A stretch of 64,000 nt of DNA from Haliotis asinina. Lineage: Eukaryota > Mollusca > Gastropoda > Lepetellida > Haliotidae. The position numbers and the translations under genes were made by a program. Location: the NCBI RefSeq assembly GCF_037392515.1, contig NC_090292.1, forward strand, positions 43,823,747 through 43,887,746, given 5' to 3'. The notes beneath the pieces are model-generated. The model saw nothing but the letters and a program-made list of their open reading frames with translations. It was not told the origin of the DNA and did no database searches. This document shows, piece by piece, positions 48,812-62,146 of this stretch (position 1 is its first letter; every line of letters begins with the position of its first letter).

Positions 48812-48975
48812 ATACTTACCTGGCACAGGCTTTACAGTGATCCGCAAGGCTGTGGGCCCGGGGCGAGACCTTTCCATTGCACCTCGGTTTGGTTGACCCC
48901 TGCGATCGTCCCAAATGTGGACGACTCGGGTGCGCAATTTATAAGTGTGGGGGACTGCGTTCGCGCTCTCCCCTT
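48812..48975 (+). ncRNA. U1 snRNA, copy 21
   Basis: Starts 340 bases after copy 20; gene as copy 1. Confidence 0.95.
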
Positions 48976-49446
48976 GAAAATCAACCCCAAAAATAGATAT
49001 TTTCAGTTGACACTTCCCCCACTTCCAAATCACTTGAAGATGATTGTTTTCCCGTGTGTGTATGTGCAAACTATGTGTTTTTAATGCGCATGTGTTAATC
49101 TGTTTGCTGTGGCAAAAGTATATGTTTAAAGCAAGTCTGAGTTTGATGTATTTCAGATGGGATCGCTTTGTCAGCCAGTTGTTGTGTTTGGACTGTCAAG
49201 TTGTCTCCCCTGCGTCCCGGATCAGAGATGCACGTGCATGCAGTCTAAATGGAAATAAATCCGTCTGTGTGTGTTTTTATCTATCAGTAATTTTTTCACA
49301 AAGTGAAGGTACTAATGGACTGTTCTGTACAATAAACTGTACGAACAATTAACCTGCCATGAAATATATGTGAAGCGTTGATGATGTGACACCTGAATAG
49401 GGCAACGCCAGGGTGATGTAAGTGAAAACTGGAACCTGTCCCAAGC

Positions 49447-49610
49447 ATACTTACCTGGCACAGGCTTTACAGTGATCCGCAAGGCTGTGGGCCCGGGGCG
49501 AGACCTTTCCATTGCACCTCGGTTTGGTTGACCCCTGCGATCGTCCCAAATGTGGACGACTCGGGTGCGCAATTTATAAGTGTGGGGGACTGCGTTCGCG
49601 CTCTCCCCTT
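49447..49610 (+). ncRNA. U1 snRNA, copy 22
   Basis: No difference from copy 1 noticed. Confidence 0.95.
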
Positions 49611-50081
49611 GAAAATCAACCCCAAAAATAGATATTTTCAGTTGACACTTCCCCCACTTCCAAATCACTTGAAGATGATTGTTTTCCCGTGTGTGTATGT
49701 GCAAACTATGTGTTTTTAATGCGCATGTGTTAATCTGTTTGCTGTGGCAAAAGTATATGTTTAAAGCAAGTCTGAGTTTGATGTATTTCAGATGGGATCG
49801 CTTTGTCAGCCAGTTGTTGTGTTTGGACTGTCAAGTTGTCTCCCCTGCGTCCCGGATCAGAGATGCACGTGCATGCAGTCTAAATGGAAATAAATCCGTC
49901 TGTGTGTGTTTTTATCTATCAGTAATTTTTTCACAAAGTGAAGGTACTAATGGACTGTTCTGTACAATAAACTGTACGAACAATTAACCTGCCATGAAAT
50001 ATATGTGAAGCGTTGATGATGTGACACCTGAATAGGGCAACGCCAGGGTGATGTAAGTGAAAACTGGAACCTGTCCCAAGC

Positions 50082-50245
50082 ATACTTACCTGGCACAGGC
50101 TTTACAGTGATCCGCAAGGCTGTGGGCCCGGGGCGAGACCTTTCCATTGCACCTCGGTTTGGTTGACCCCTGCGATCGTCCCAAATGTGGACGACTCGGG
50201 TGCGCAATTTATAAGTGTGGGGGACTGCGTTCGCGCTCTCCCCTT
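50082..50245 (+). ncRNA. U1 snRNA, copy 23
   Basis: No difference from copy 1 noticed. Confidence 0.95.
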
Positions 50246-50716
50246 GAAAATCAACCCCAAAAATAGATATTTTCAGTTGACACTTCCCCCACTTCCAAAT
50301 CACTTGAAGATGATTGTTTTCCCGTGTGTGTATGTGCAAACTATGTGTTTTTAATGCGCATGTGTTAATCTGTTTGCTGTGGCAAAAGTATATGTTTAAA
50401 GCAAGTCTGAGTTTGATGTATTTCAGATGGGATCGCTTTGTCAGCCAGTTGTTGTGTTTGGACTGTCAAGTTGTCTCCCCTGCGTCCCGGATCAGAGATG
50501 CACGTGCATGCAGTCTAAATGGAAATAAATCCGTCTGTGTGTGTTTTTATCTATCAGTAATTTTTTCACAAAGTGAAGGTACTAATGGACTGTTCTGTAC
50601 AATAAACTGTACGAACAATTAACCTGCCATGAAATATATGTGAAGCGTTGATGATGTGACACCTGAATAGGGCAACGCCAGGGTGATGTAAGTGAAAACT
50701 GGAACCTGTCCCAAGC

Positions 50717-50880
50717 ATACTTACCTGGCACAGGCTTTACAGTGATCCGCAAGGCTGTGGGCCCGGGGCGAGACCTTTCCATTGCACCTCGGTTTGGTTG
50801 ACCCCTGCGATCGTCCCAAATGTGGACGACTCGGGTGCGCAATTTATAAGTGTGGGGGACGGCGTTCGCGCTCTCCCCTT
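50717..50880 (+). ncRNA. U1 snRNA, copy 24, variant
   Basis: Carries T-to-G at 50861 (RNA nt 145) in the 3' stem-loop, the only substitution I saw inside any full-length U1 copy. Confidence 0.95.
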
Positions 50881-51351
50881 GAAAATCAACCCCAAAAATA
50901 GATATTTTCAGTTGACACTTCCCCCACTTCCAAATCACTTGAAGATGATTGTTTTCCCGTGTGTGTATGTGCAAACTATGTGTTTTTAATGCGCATGTGT
51001 TAATCTGTTTGCTGTGGCAAAAGTATATGTTTAAAGCAAGTCTGAGTTTGATGTATTTCAGATGGGATCGCTTTGTCAGCCAGTTGTTGTGTTTGGACTG
51101 TCAAGTTGTCTCCCCTGCGTCCCGGATCAGAGATGCACGTGCATGCAGTCTAAATGGAAATAAATCCGTCTGTGTGTGTTTTTATCTATCAGTAATTTTT
51201 TCACAAAGTGAAGGTACTAATGGACTGTTCTGTACAATAAACTGTACGAACAATTAACCTGCCATGAAATATATGTGAAGCGTTGATGATGTGACACCTG
51301 AATAGGGCAACGCCAGGGTGATGTAAGTGAAAACTGGAACCTGTCCCAAGC

Positions 51352-51515
51352 ATACTTACCTGGCACAGGCTTTACAGTGATCCGCAAGGCTGTGGGCCCG
51401 GGGCGAGACCTTTCCATTGCACCTCGGTTTGGTTGACCCCTGCGATCGTCCCAAATGTGGACGACTCGGGTGCGCAATTTATAAGTGTGGGGGACTGCGT
51501 TCGCGCTCTCCCCTT
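51352..51515 (+). ncRNA. U1 snRNA, copy 25
   Basis: No difference from copy 1 noticed. Confidence 0.95.
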
Positions 51516-51986
51516 GAAAATCAACCCCAAAAATAGATATTTTCAGTTGACACTTCCCCCACTTCCAAATCACTTGAAGATGATTGTTTTCCCGTGTGTG
51601 TATGTGCAAACTATGTGTTTTTAATGCGCATGTGTTAATCTGTTTGCTGTGGCAAAAGTATATGTTTAAAGCAAGTCTGAGTTTGATGTATTTCAGATGG
51701 GATCGCTTTGTCAGCCAGTTGTTGTGTTTGGACTGTCAAGTTGTCTCCCCTGCGTCCCGGATCAGAGATGCACGTGCATGCAGTCTAAATGGAAATAAAT
51801 CCGTCTGTGTGTGTTTTTATCTATCAGTAATTTTTTCACAAAGTGAAGGTACTAATGGACTGTTCTGTACAATAAACTGTACGAACAATTAACCTGCCAT
51901 GAAATATATGTGAAGCGTTGATGATGTGACACCTGAATAGGGCAACGCCAGGGTGATGTAAGTGAAAACTGGAACCTGTCCCAAGC

Positions 51987-52150
51987 ATACTTACCTGGCA
52001 CAGGCTTTACAGTGATCCGCAAGGCTGTGGGCCCGGGGCGAGACCTTTCCATTGCACCTCGGTTTGGTTGACCCCTGCGATCGTCCCAAATGTGGACGAC
52101 TCGGGTGCGCAATTTATAAGTGTGGGGGACTGCGTTCGCGCTCTCCCCTT
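51987..52150 (+). ncRNA. U1 snRNA, copy 26
   Basis: No difference from copy 1 noticed. Confidence 0.95.
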
Positions 52151-52621
52151 GAAAATCAACCCCAAAAATAGATATTTTCAGTTGACACTTCCCCCACTTC
52201 CAAATCACTTGAAGATGATTGTTTTCCCGTGTGTGTATGTGCAAACTATGTGTTTTTAATGCGCATGTGTTAATCTGTTTGCTGTGGCAAAAGTATATGT
52301 TTAAAGCAAGTCTGAGTTTGATGTATTTCAGATGGGATCGCTTTGTCAGCCAGTTGTTGTGTTTGGACTGTCAAGTTGTCTCCCCTGCGTCCCGGATCAG
52401 AGATGCACGTGCATGCAGTCTAAATGGAAATAAATCCGTCTGTGTGTGTTTTTATCTATCAGTAATTTTTTCACAAAGTGAAGGTACTAATGGACTGTTC
52501 TGTACAATAAACTGTACGAACAATTAACCTGCCATGAAATATATGTGAAGCGTTGATGATGTGACACCTGAATAGGGCAACGCCAGGGTGATGTAAGTGA
52601 AAACTGGAACCTGTCCCAAGC

Positions 52622-52785
52622 ATACTTACCTGGCACAGGCTTTACAGTGATCCGCAAGGCTGTGGGCCCGGGGCGAGACCTTTCCATTGCACCTCGGTTT
52701 GGTTGACCCCTGCGATCGTCCCAAATGTGGACGACTCGGGTGCGCAATTTATAAGTGTGGGGGACTGCGTTCGCGCTCTCCCCTT
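52622..52785 (+). ncRNA. U1 snRNA, copy 27
   Basis: No difference from copy 1 noticed. Confidence 0.95.
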
Positions 52786-53256
52786 GAAAATCAACCCCAA
52801 AAATAGATATTTTCAGTTGACACTTCCCCCACTTCCAAATCACTTGAAGATGATTGTTTTCCCGTGTGTGTATGTGCAAACTATGTGTTTTTAATGCGCA
52901 TGTGTTAATCTGTTTGCTGTGGCAAAAGTATATGTTTAAAGCAAGTCTGAGTTTGATGTATTTCAGATGGGATCGCTTTGTCAGCCAGTTGTTGTGTTTG
53001 GACTGTCAAGTTGTCTCCCCTGCGTCCCGGATCAGAGATGCACGTGCATGCAGTCTAAATGGAAATAAATCCGTCTGTGTGTGTTTTTATCTATCAGTAA
53101 TTTTTTCACAAAGTGAAGGTACTAATGGACTGTTCTGTACAATAAACTGTACGAACAATTAACCTGCCATGAAATATATGTGAAGCGTTGATGATGTGAC
53201 ACCTGAATAGGGCAACGCCAGGGTGATGTAAGTGAAAACTGGAACCTGTCCCAAGC

Positions 53257-53420
53257 ATACTTACCTGGCACAGGCTTTACAGTGATCCGCAAGGCTGTGG
53301 GCCCGGGGCGAGACCTTTCCATTGCACCTCGGTTTGGTTGACCCCTGCGATCGTCCCAAATGTGGACGACTCGGGTGCGCAATTTATAAGTGTGGGGGAC
53401 TGCGTTCGCGCTCTCCCCTT
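53257..53420 (+). ncRNA. U1 snRNA, copy 28
   Basis: No difference from copy 1 noticed. Confidence 0.95.
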
Positions 53421-53891
53421 GAAAATCAACCCCAAAAATAGATATTTTCAGTTGACACTTCCCCCACTTCCAAATCACTTGAAGATGATTGTTTTCCCGT
53501 GTGTGTATGTGCAAACTATGTGTTTTTAATGCGCATGTGTTAATCTGTTTGCTGTGGCAAAAGTATATGTTTAAAGCAAGTCTGAGTTTGATGTATTTCA
53601 GATGGGATCGCTTTGTCAGCCAGTTGTTGTGTTTGGACTGTCAAGTTGTCTCCCCTGCGTCCCGGATCAGAGATGCACGTGCATGCAGTCTAAATGGAAA
53701 TAAATCCGTCTGTGTGTGTTTTTATCTATCAGTAATTTTTTCACAAAGTGAAGGTACTAATGGACTGTTCTGTACAATAAACTGTACGAACAATTAACCT
53801 GCCATGAAATATATGTGAAGCGTTGATGATGTGACACCTGAATAGGGCAACGCCAGGGTGATGTAAGTGAAAACTGGAACCTGTCCCAAGC

Positions 53892-54055
53892 ATACTTACC
53901 TGGCACAGGCTTTACAGTGATCCGCAAGGCTGTGGGCCCGGGGCGAGACCTTTCCATTGCACCTCGGTTTGGTTGACCCCTGCGATCGTCCCAAATGTGG
54001 ACGACTCGGGTGCGCAATTTATAAGTGTGGGGGACTGCGTTCGCGCTCTCCCCTT
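53892..54055 (+). ncRNA. U1 snRNA, copy 29
   Basis: No difference from copy 1 noticed. Confidence 0.95.
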
Positions 54056-54526
54056 GAAAATCAACCCCAAAAATAGATATTTTCAGTTGACACTTCCCCC
54101 ACTTCCAAATCACTTGAAGATGATTGTTTTCCCGTGTGTGTATGTGCAAACTATGTGTTTTTAATGCGCATGTGTTAATCTGTTTGCTGTGGCAAAAGTA
54201 TATGTTTAAAGCAAGTCTGAGTTTGATGTATTTCAGATGGGATCGCTTTGTCAGCCAGTTGTTGTGTTTGGACTGTCAAGTTGTCTCCCCTGCGTCCCGG
54301 ATCAGAGATGCACGTGCATGCAGTCTAAATGGAAATAAATCCGTCTGTGTGTGTTTTTATCTATCAGTAATTTTTTCACAAAGTGAAGGTACTAATGGAC
54401 TGTTCTGTACAATAAACTGTACGAACAATTAACCTGCCATGAAATATATGTGAAGCGTTGATGATGTGACACCTGAATAGGGCAACGCCAGGGTGATGTA
54501 AGTGAAAACTGGAACCTGTCCCAAGC

Positions 54527-54690
54527 ATACTTACCTGGCACAGGCTTTACAGTGATCCGCAAGGCTGTGGGCCCGGGGCGAGACCTTTCCATTGCACCTC
54601 GGTTTGGTTGACCCCTGCGATCGTCCCAAATGTGGACGACTCGGGTGCGCAATTTATAAGTGTGGGGGACTGCGTTCGCGCTCTCCCCTT
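54527..54690 (+). ncRNA. U1 snRNA, copy 30
   Basis: No difference from copy 1 noticed. Confidence 0.95.
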
Positions 54691-55161
54691 GAAAATCAAC
54701 CCCAAAAATAGATATTTTCAGTTGACACTTCCCCCACTTCCAAATCACTTGAAGATGATTGTTTTCCCGTGTGTGTATGTGCAAACTATGTGTTTTTAAT
54801 GCGCATGTGTTAATCTGTTTGCTGTGGCAAAAGTATATGTTTAAAGCAAGTCTGAGTTTGATGTATTTCAGATGGGATCGCTTTGTCAGCCAGTTGTTGT
54901 GTTTGGACTGTCAAGTTGTCTCCCCTGCGTCCCGGATCAGAGATGCACGTGCATGCAGTCTAAATGGAAATAAATCCGTCTGTGTGTGTTTTTATCTATC
55001 AGTAATTTTTTCACAAAGTGAAGGTACTAATGGACTGTTCTGTACAATAAACTGTACGAACAATTAACCTGCCATGAAATATATGTGAAGCGTTGATGAT
55101 GTGACACCTGAATAGGGCAACGCCAGGGTGATGTAAGTGAAAACTGGAACCTGTCCCAAGC

Positions 55162-55325
55162 ATACTTACCTGGCACAGGCTTTACAGTGATCCGCAAGGC
55201 TGTGGGCCCGGGGCGAGACCTTTCCATTGCACCTCGGTTTGGTTGACCCCTGCGATCGTCCCAAATGTGGACGACTCGGGTGCGCAATTTATAAGTGTGG
55301 GGGACTGCGTTCGCGCTCTCCCCTT
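55162..55325 (+). ncRNA. U1 snRNA, copy 31
   Basis: No difference from copy 1 noticed. Confidence 0.95.
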
Positions 55326-55796
55326 GAAAATCAACCCCAAAAATAGATATTTTCAGTTGACACTTCCCCCACTTCCAAATCACTTGAAGATGATTGTTTT
55401 CCCGTGTGTGTATGTGCAAACTATGTGTTTTTAATGCGCATGTGTTAATCTGTTTGCTGTGGCAAAAGTATATGTTTAAAGCAAGTCTGAGTTTGATGTA
55501 TTTCAGATGGGATCGCTTTGTCAGCCAGTTGTTGTGTTTGGACTGTCAAGTTGTCTCCCCTGCGTCCCGGATCAGAGATGCACGTGCATGCAGTCTAAAT
55601 GGAAATAAATCCGTCTGTGTGTGTTTTTATCTATCAGTAATTTTTTCACAAAGTGAAGGTACTAATGGACTGTTCTGTACAATAAACTGTACGAACAATT
55701 AACCTGCCATGAAATATATGTGAAGCGTTGATGATGTGACACCTGAATAGGGCAACGCCAGGGTGATGTAAGTGAAAACTGGAACCTGTCCCAAGC

Positions 55797-55960
55797 ATAC
55801 TTACCTGGCACAGGCTTTACAGTGATCCGCAAGGCTGTGGGCCCGGGGCGAGACCTTTCCATTGCACCTCGGTTTGGTTGACCCCTGCGATCGTCCCAAA
55901 TGTGGACGACTCGGGTGCGCAATTTATAAGTGTGGGGGACTGCGTTCGCGCTCTCCCCTT
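55797..55960 (+). ncRNA. U1 snRNA, copy 32
   Basis: No difference from copy 1 noticed. Confidence 0.95.
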
Positions 55961-56431
55961 GAAAATCAACCCCAAAAATAGATATTTTCAGTTGACACTT
56001 CCCCCACTTCCAAATCACTTGAAGATGATTGTTTTCCCGTGTGTGTATGTGCAAACTATGTGTTTTTAATGCGCATGTGTTAATCTGTTTGCTGTGGCAA
56101 AAGTATATGTTTAAAGCAAGTCTGAGTTTGATGTATTTCAGATGGGATCGCTTTGTCAGCCAGTTGTTGTGTTTGGACTGTCAAGTTGTCTCCCCTGCGT
56201 CCCGGATCAGAGATGCACGTGCATGCAGTCTAAATGGAAATAAATCCGTCTGTGTGTGTTTTTATCTATCAGTAATTTTTTCACAAAGTGAAGGTACTAA
56301 TGGACTGTTCTGTACAATAAACTGTACGAACAATTAACCTGCCATGAAATATATGTGAAGCGTTGATGATGTGACACCTGAATAGGGCAACGCCAGGGTG
56401 ATGTAAGTGAAAACTGGAACCTGTCCCAAGC

Positions 56432-56595
56432 ATACTTACCTGGCACAGGCTTTACAGTGATCCGCAAGGCTGTGGGCCCGGGGCGAGACCTTTCCATTGC
56501 ACCTCGGTTTGGTTGACCCCTGCGATCGTCCCAAATGTGGACGACTCGGGTGCGCAATTTATAAGTGTGGGGGACTGCGTTCGCGCTCTCCCCTT
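56432..56595 (+). ncRNA. U1 snRNA, copy 33
   Basis: No difference from copy 1 noticed. Confidence 0.95.
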
Positions 56596-57066
56596 GAAAA
56601 TCAACCCCAAAAATAGATATTTTCAGTTGACACTTCCCCCACTTCCAAATCACTTGAAGATGATTGTTTTCCCGTGTGTGTATGTGCAAACTATGTGTTT
56701 TTAATGCGCATGTGTTAATCTGTTTGCTGTGGCAAAAGTATATGTTTAAAGCAAGTCTGAGTTTGATGTATTTCAGATGGGATCGCTTTGTCAGCCAGTT
56801 GTTGTGTTTGGACTGTCAAGTTGTCTCCCCTGCGTCCCGGATCAGAGATGCACGTGCATGCAGTCTAAATGGAAATAAATCCGTCTGTGTGTGTTTTTAT
56901 CTATCAGTAATTTTTTCACAAAGTGAAGGTACTAATGGACTGTTCTGTACAATAAACTGTACGAACAATTAACCTGCCATGAAATATATGTGAAGCGTTG
57001 ATGATGTGACACCTGAATAGGGCAACGCCAGGGTGATGTAAGTGAAAACTGGAACCTGTCCCAAGC

Positions 57067-57230
57067 ATACTTACCTGGCACAGGCTTTACAGTGATCCGC
57101 AAGGCTGTGGGCCCGGGGCGAGACCTTTCCATTGCACCTCGGTTTGGTTGACCCCTGCGATCGTCCCAAATGTGGACGACTCGGGTGCGCAATTTATAAG
57201 TGTGGGGGACTGCGTTCGCGCTCTCCCCTT
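57067..57230 (+). ncRNA. U1 snRNA, copy 34
   Basis: Gene as copy 1. Its downstream spacer has T-to-C at 57536. Confidence 0.95.
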
Positions 57231-57701
57231 GAAAATCAACCCCAAAAATAGATATTTTCAGTTGACACTTCCCCCACTTCCAAATCACTTGAAGATGATT
57301 GTTTTCCCGTGTGTGTATGTGCAAACTATGTGTTTTTAATGCGCATGTGTTAATCTGTTTGCTGTGGCAAAAGTATATGTTTAAAGCAAGTCTGAGTTTG
57401 ATGTATTTCAGATGGGATCGCTTTGTCAGCCAGTTGTTGTGTTTGGACTGTCAAGTTGTCTCCCCTGCGTCCCGGATCAGAGATGCACGTGCATGCAGTC
57501 TAAATGGAAATAAATCCGTCTGTGTGTGTTTTTATCCATCAGTAATTTTTTCACAAAGTGAAGGTACTAATGGACTGTTCTGTACAATAAACTGTACGAA
57601 CAATTAACCTGCCATGAAATATATGTGAAGCGTTGATGATGTGACACCTGAATAGGGCAACGCCAGGGTGATGTAAGTGAAAACTGGAACCTGTCCCAAG
57701 C

Positions 57702-57865
57702 ATACTTACCTGGCACAGGCTTTACAGTGATCCGCAAGGCTGTGGGCCCGGGGCGAGACCTTTCCATTGCACCTCGGTTTGGTTGACCCCTGCGATCGTC
57801 CCAAATGTGGACGACTCGGGTGCGCAATTTATAAGTGTGGGGGACTGCGTTCGCGCTCTCCCCTT
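57702..57865 (+). ncRNA. U1 snRNA, copy 35
   Basis: No difference from copy 1 noticed. Confidence 0.95.
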
Positions 57866-58336
57866 GAAAATCAACCCCAAAAATAGATATTTTCAGTTGA
57901 CACTTCCCCCACTTCCAAATCACTTGAAGATGATTGTTTTCCCGTGTGTGTATGTGCAAACTATGTGTTTTTAATGCGCATGTGTTAATCTGTTTGCTGT
58001 GGCAAAAGTATATGTTTAAAGCAAGTCTGAGTTTGATGTATTTCAGATGGGATCGCTTTGTCAGCCAGTTGTTGTGTTTGGACTGTCAAGTTGTCTCCCC
58101 TGCGTCCCGGATCAGAGATGCACGTGCATGCAGTCTAAATGGAAATAAATCCGTCTGTGTGTGTTTTTATCTATCAGTAATTTTTTCACAAAGTGAAGGT
58201 ACTAATGGACTGTTCTGTACAATAAACTGTACGAACAATTAACCTGCCATGAAATATATGTGAAGCGTTGATGATGTGACACCTGAATAGGGCAACGCCA
58301 GGGTGATGTAAGTGAAAACTGGAACCTGTCCCAAGC

Positions 58337-58500
58337 ATACTTACCTGGCACAGGCTTTACAGTGATCCGCAAGGCTGTGGGCCCGGGGCGAGACCTTTCC
58401 ATTGCACCTCGGTTTGGTTGACCCCTGCGATCGTCCCAAATGTGGACGACTCGGGTGCGCAATTTATAAGTGTGGGGGACTGCGTTCGCGCTCTCCCCTT
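58337..58500 (+). ncRNA. U1 snRNA, copy 36
   Basis: No difference from copy 1 noticed. Confidence 0.95.
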
Positions 58501-58971
58501 GAAAATCAACCCCAAAAATAGATATTTTCAGTTGACACTTCCCCCACTTCCAAATCACTTGAAGATGATTGTTTTCCCGTGTGTGTATGTGCAAACTATG
58601 TGTTTTTAATGCGCATGTGTTAATCTGTTTGCTGTGGCAAAAGTATATGTTTAAAGCAAGTCTGAGTTTGATGTATTTCAGATGGGATCGCTTTGTCAGC
58701 CAGTTGTTGTGTTTGGACTGTCAAGTTGTCTCCCCTGCGTCCCGGATCAGAGATGCACGTGCATGCAGTCTAAATGGAAATAAATCCGTCTGTGTGTGTT
58801 TTTATCTATCAGTAATTTTTTCACAAAGTGAAGGTACTAATGGACTGTTCTGTACAATAAACTGTACGAACAATTAACCTGCCATGAAATATATGTGAAG
58901 CGTTGATGATGTGACACCTGAATAGGGCAACGCCAGGGTGATGTAAGTGAAAACTGGAACCTGTCCCAAGC

Positions 58972-59135
58972 ATACTTACCTGGCACAGGCTTTACAGTGA
59001 TCCGCAAGGCTGTGGGCCCGGGGCGAGACCTTTCCATTGCACCTCGGTTTGGTTGACCCCTGCGATCGTCCCAAATGTGGACGACTCGGGTGCGCAATTT
59101 ATAAGTGTGGGGGACTGCGTTCGCGCTCTCCCCTT
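58972..59135 (+). ncRNA. U1 snRNA, copy 37
   Basis: No difference from copy 1 noticed. Confidence 0.95.
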
Positions 59136-59606
59136 GAAAATCAACCCCAAAAATAGATATTTTCAGTTGACACTTCCCCCACTTCCAAATCACTTGAAGA
59201 TGATTGTTTTCCCGTGTGTGTATGTGCAAACTATGTGTTTTTAATGCGCATGTGTTAATCTGTTTGCTGTGGCAAAAGTATATGTTTAAAGCAAGTCTGA
59301 GTTTGATGTATTTCAGATGGGATCGCTTTGTCAGCCAGTTGTTGTGTTTGGACTGTCAAGTTGTCTCCCCTGCGTCCCGGATCAGAGATGCACGTGCATG
59401 CAGTCTAAATGGAAATAAATCCGTCTGTGTGTGTTTTTATCTATCAGTAATTTTTTCACAAAGTGAAGGTACTAATGGACTGTTCTGTACAATAAACTGT
59501 ACGAACAATTAACCTGCCATGAAATATATGTGAAGCGTTGATGATGTGACACCTGAATAGGGCAACGCCAGGGTGATGTAAGTGAAAACTGGAACCTGTC
59601 CCAAGC

Positions 59607-59770
59607 ATACTTACCTGGCACAGGCTTTACAGTGATCCGCAAGGCTGTGGGCCCGGGGCGAGACCTTTCCATTGCACCTCGGTTTGGTTGACCCCTGCGA
59701 TCGTCCCAAATGTGGACGACTCGGGTGCGCAATTTATAAGTGTGGGGGACTGCGTTCGCGCTCTCCCCTT
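59607..59770 (+). ncRNA. U1 snRNA, copy 38
   Basis: No difference from copy 1 noticed. Confidence 0.95.
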
Positions 59771-60241
59771 GAAAATCAACCCCAAAAATAGATATTTTCA
59801 GTTGACACTTCCCCCACTTCCAAATCACTTGAAGATGATTGTTTTCCCGTGTGTGTATGTGCAAACTATGTGTTTTTAATGCGCATGTGTTAATCTGTTT
59901 GCTGTGGCAAAAGTATATGTTTAAAGCAAGTCTGAGTTTGATGTATTTCAGATGGGATCGCTTTGTCAGCCAGTTGTTGTGTTTGGACTGTCAAGTTGTC
60001 TCCCCTGCGTCCCGGATCAGAGATGCACGTGCATGCAGTCTAAATGGAAATAAATCCGTCTGTGTGTGTTTTTATCTATCAGTAATTTTTTCACAAAGTG
60101 AAGGTACTAATGGACTGTTCTGTACAATAAACTGTACGAACAATTAACCTGCCATGAAATATATGTGAAGCGTTGATGATGTGACACCTGAATAGGGCAA
60201 CGCCAGGGTGATGTAAGTGAAAACTGGAACCTGTCCCAAGC

Positions 60242-60405
60242 ATACTTACCTGGCACAGGCTTTACAGTGATCCGCAAGGCTGTGGGCCCGGGGCGAGACC
60301 TTTCCATTGCACCTCGGTTTGGTTGACCCCTGCGATCGTCCCAAATGTGGACGACTCGGGTGCGCAATTTATAAGTGTGGGGGACTGCGTTCGCGCTCTC
60401 CCCTT
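60242..60405 (+). ncRNA. U1 snRNA, copy 39
   Basis: No difference from copy 1 noticed. Confidence 0.95.
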
Positions 60406-60876
60406 GAAAATCAACCCCAAAAATAGATATTTTCAGTTGACACTTCCCCCACTTCCAAATCACTTGAAGATGATTGTTTTCCCGTGTGTGTATGTGCAAA
60501 CTATGTGTTTTTAATGCGCATGTGTTAATCTGTTTGCTGTGGCAAAAGTATATGTTTAAAGCAAGTCTGAGTTTGATGTATTTCAGATGGGATCGCTTTG
60601 TCAGCCAGTTGTTGTGTTTGGACTGTCAAGTTGTCTCCCCTGCGTCCCGGATCAGAGATGCACGTGCATGCAGTCTAAATGGAAATAAATCCGTCTGTGT
60701 GTGTTTTTATCTATCAGTAATTTTTTCACAAAGTGAAGGTACTAATGGACTGTTCTGTACAATAAACTGTACGAACAATTAACCTGCCATGAAATATATG
60801 TGAAGCGTTGATGATGTGACACCTGAATAGGGCAACGCCAGGGTGATGTAAGTGAAAACTGGAACCTGTCCCAAGC

Positions 60877-61040
60877 ATACTTACCTGGCACAGGCTTTAC
60901 AGTGATCCGCAAGGCTGTGGGCCCGGGGCGAGACCTTTCCATTGCACCTCGGTTTGGTTGACCCCTGCGATCGTCCCAAATGTGGACGACTCGGGTGCGC
61001 AATTTATAAGTGTGGGGGACTGCGTTCGCGCTCTCCCCTT
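60877..61040 (+). ncRNA. U1 snRNA, copy 40
   Basis: No difference from copy 1 noticed. Confidence 0.95.
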
Positions 61041-61511
61041 GAAAATCAACCCCAAAAATAGATATTTTCAGTTGACACTTCCCCCACTTCCAAATCACTT
61101 GAAGATGATTGTTTTCCCGTGTGTGTATGTGCAAACTATGTGTTTTTAATGCGCATGTGTTAATCTGTTTGCTGTGGCAAAAGTATATGTTTAAAGCAAG
61201 TCTGAGTTTGATGTATTTCAGATGGGATCGCTTTGTCAGCCAGTTGTTGTGTTTGGACTGTCAAGTTGTCTCCCCTGCGTCCCGGATCAGAGATGCACGT
61301 GCATGCAGTCTAAATGGAAATAAATCCGTCTGTGTGTGTTTTTATCTATCAGTAATTTTTTCACAAAGTGAAGGTACTAATGGACTGTTCTGTACAATAA
61401 ACTGTACGAACAATTAACCTGCCATGAAATATATGTGAAGCGTTGATGATGTGACACCTGAATAGGGCAACGCCAGGGTGATGTAAGTGAAAACTGGAAC
61501 CTGTCCCAAGC

Positions 61512-61675
61512 ATACTTACCTGGCACAGGCTTTACAGTGATCCGCAAGGCTGTGGGCCCGGGGCGAGACCTTTCCATTGCACCTCGGTTTGGTTGACCCC
61601 TGCGATCGTCCCAAATGTGGACGACTCGGGTGCGCAATTTATAAGTGTGGGGGACTGCGTTCGCGCTCTCCCCTT
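61512..61675 (+). ncRNA. U1 snRNA, copy 41
   Basis: Last full-length copy; its downstream spacer is intact. Confidence 0.95.
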
Positions 61676-62146
61676 GAAAATCAACCCCAAAAATAGATAT
61701 TTTCAGTTGACACTTCCCCCACTTCCAAATCACTTGAAGATGATTGTTTTCCCGTGTGTGTATGTGCAAACTATGTGTTTTTAATGCGCATGTGTTAATC
61801 TGTTTGCTGTGGCAAAAGTATATGTTTAAAGCAAGTCTGAGTTTGATGTATTTCAGATGGGATCGCTTTGTCAGCCAGTTGTTGTGTTTGGACTGTCAAG
61901 TTGTCTCCCCTGCGTCCCGGATCAGAGATGCACGTGCATGCAGTCTAAATGGAAATAAATCCGTCTGTGTGTGTTTTTATCTATCAGTAATTTTTTCACA
62001 AAGTGAAGGTACTAATGGACTGTTCTGTACAATAAACTGTACGAACAATTAACCTGCCATGAAATATATGTGAAGCGTTGATGATGTGACACCTGAATAG
62101 GGCAACGCCAGGGTGATGTAAGTGAAAACTGGAACCTGTCCCAAGC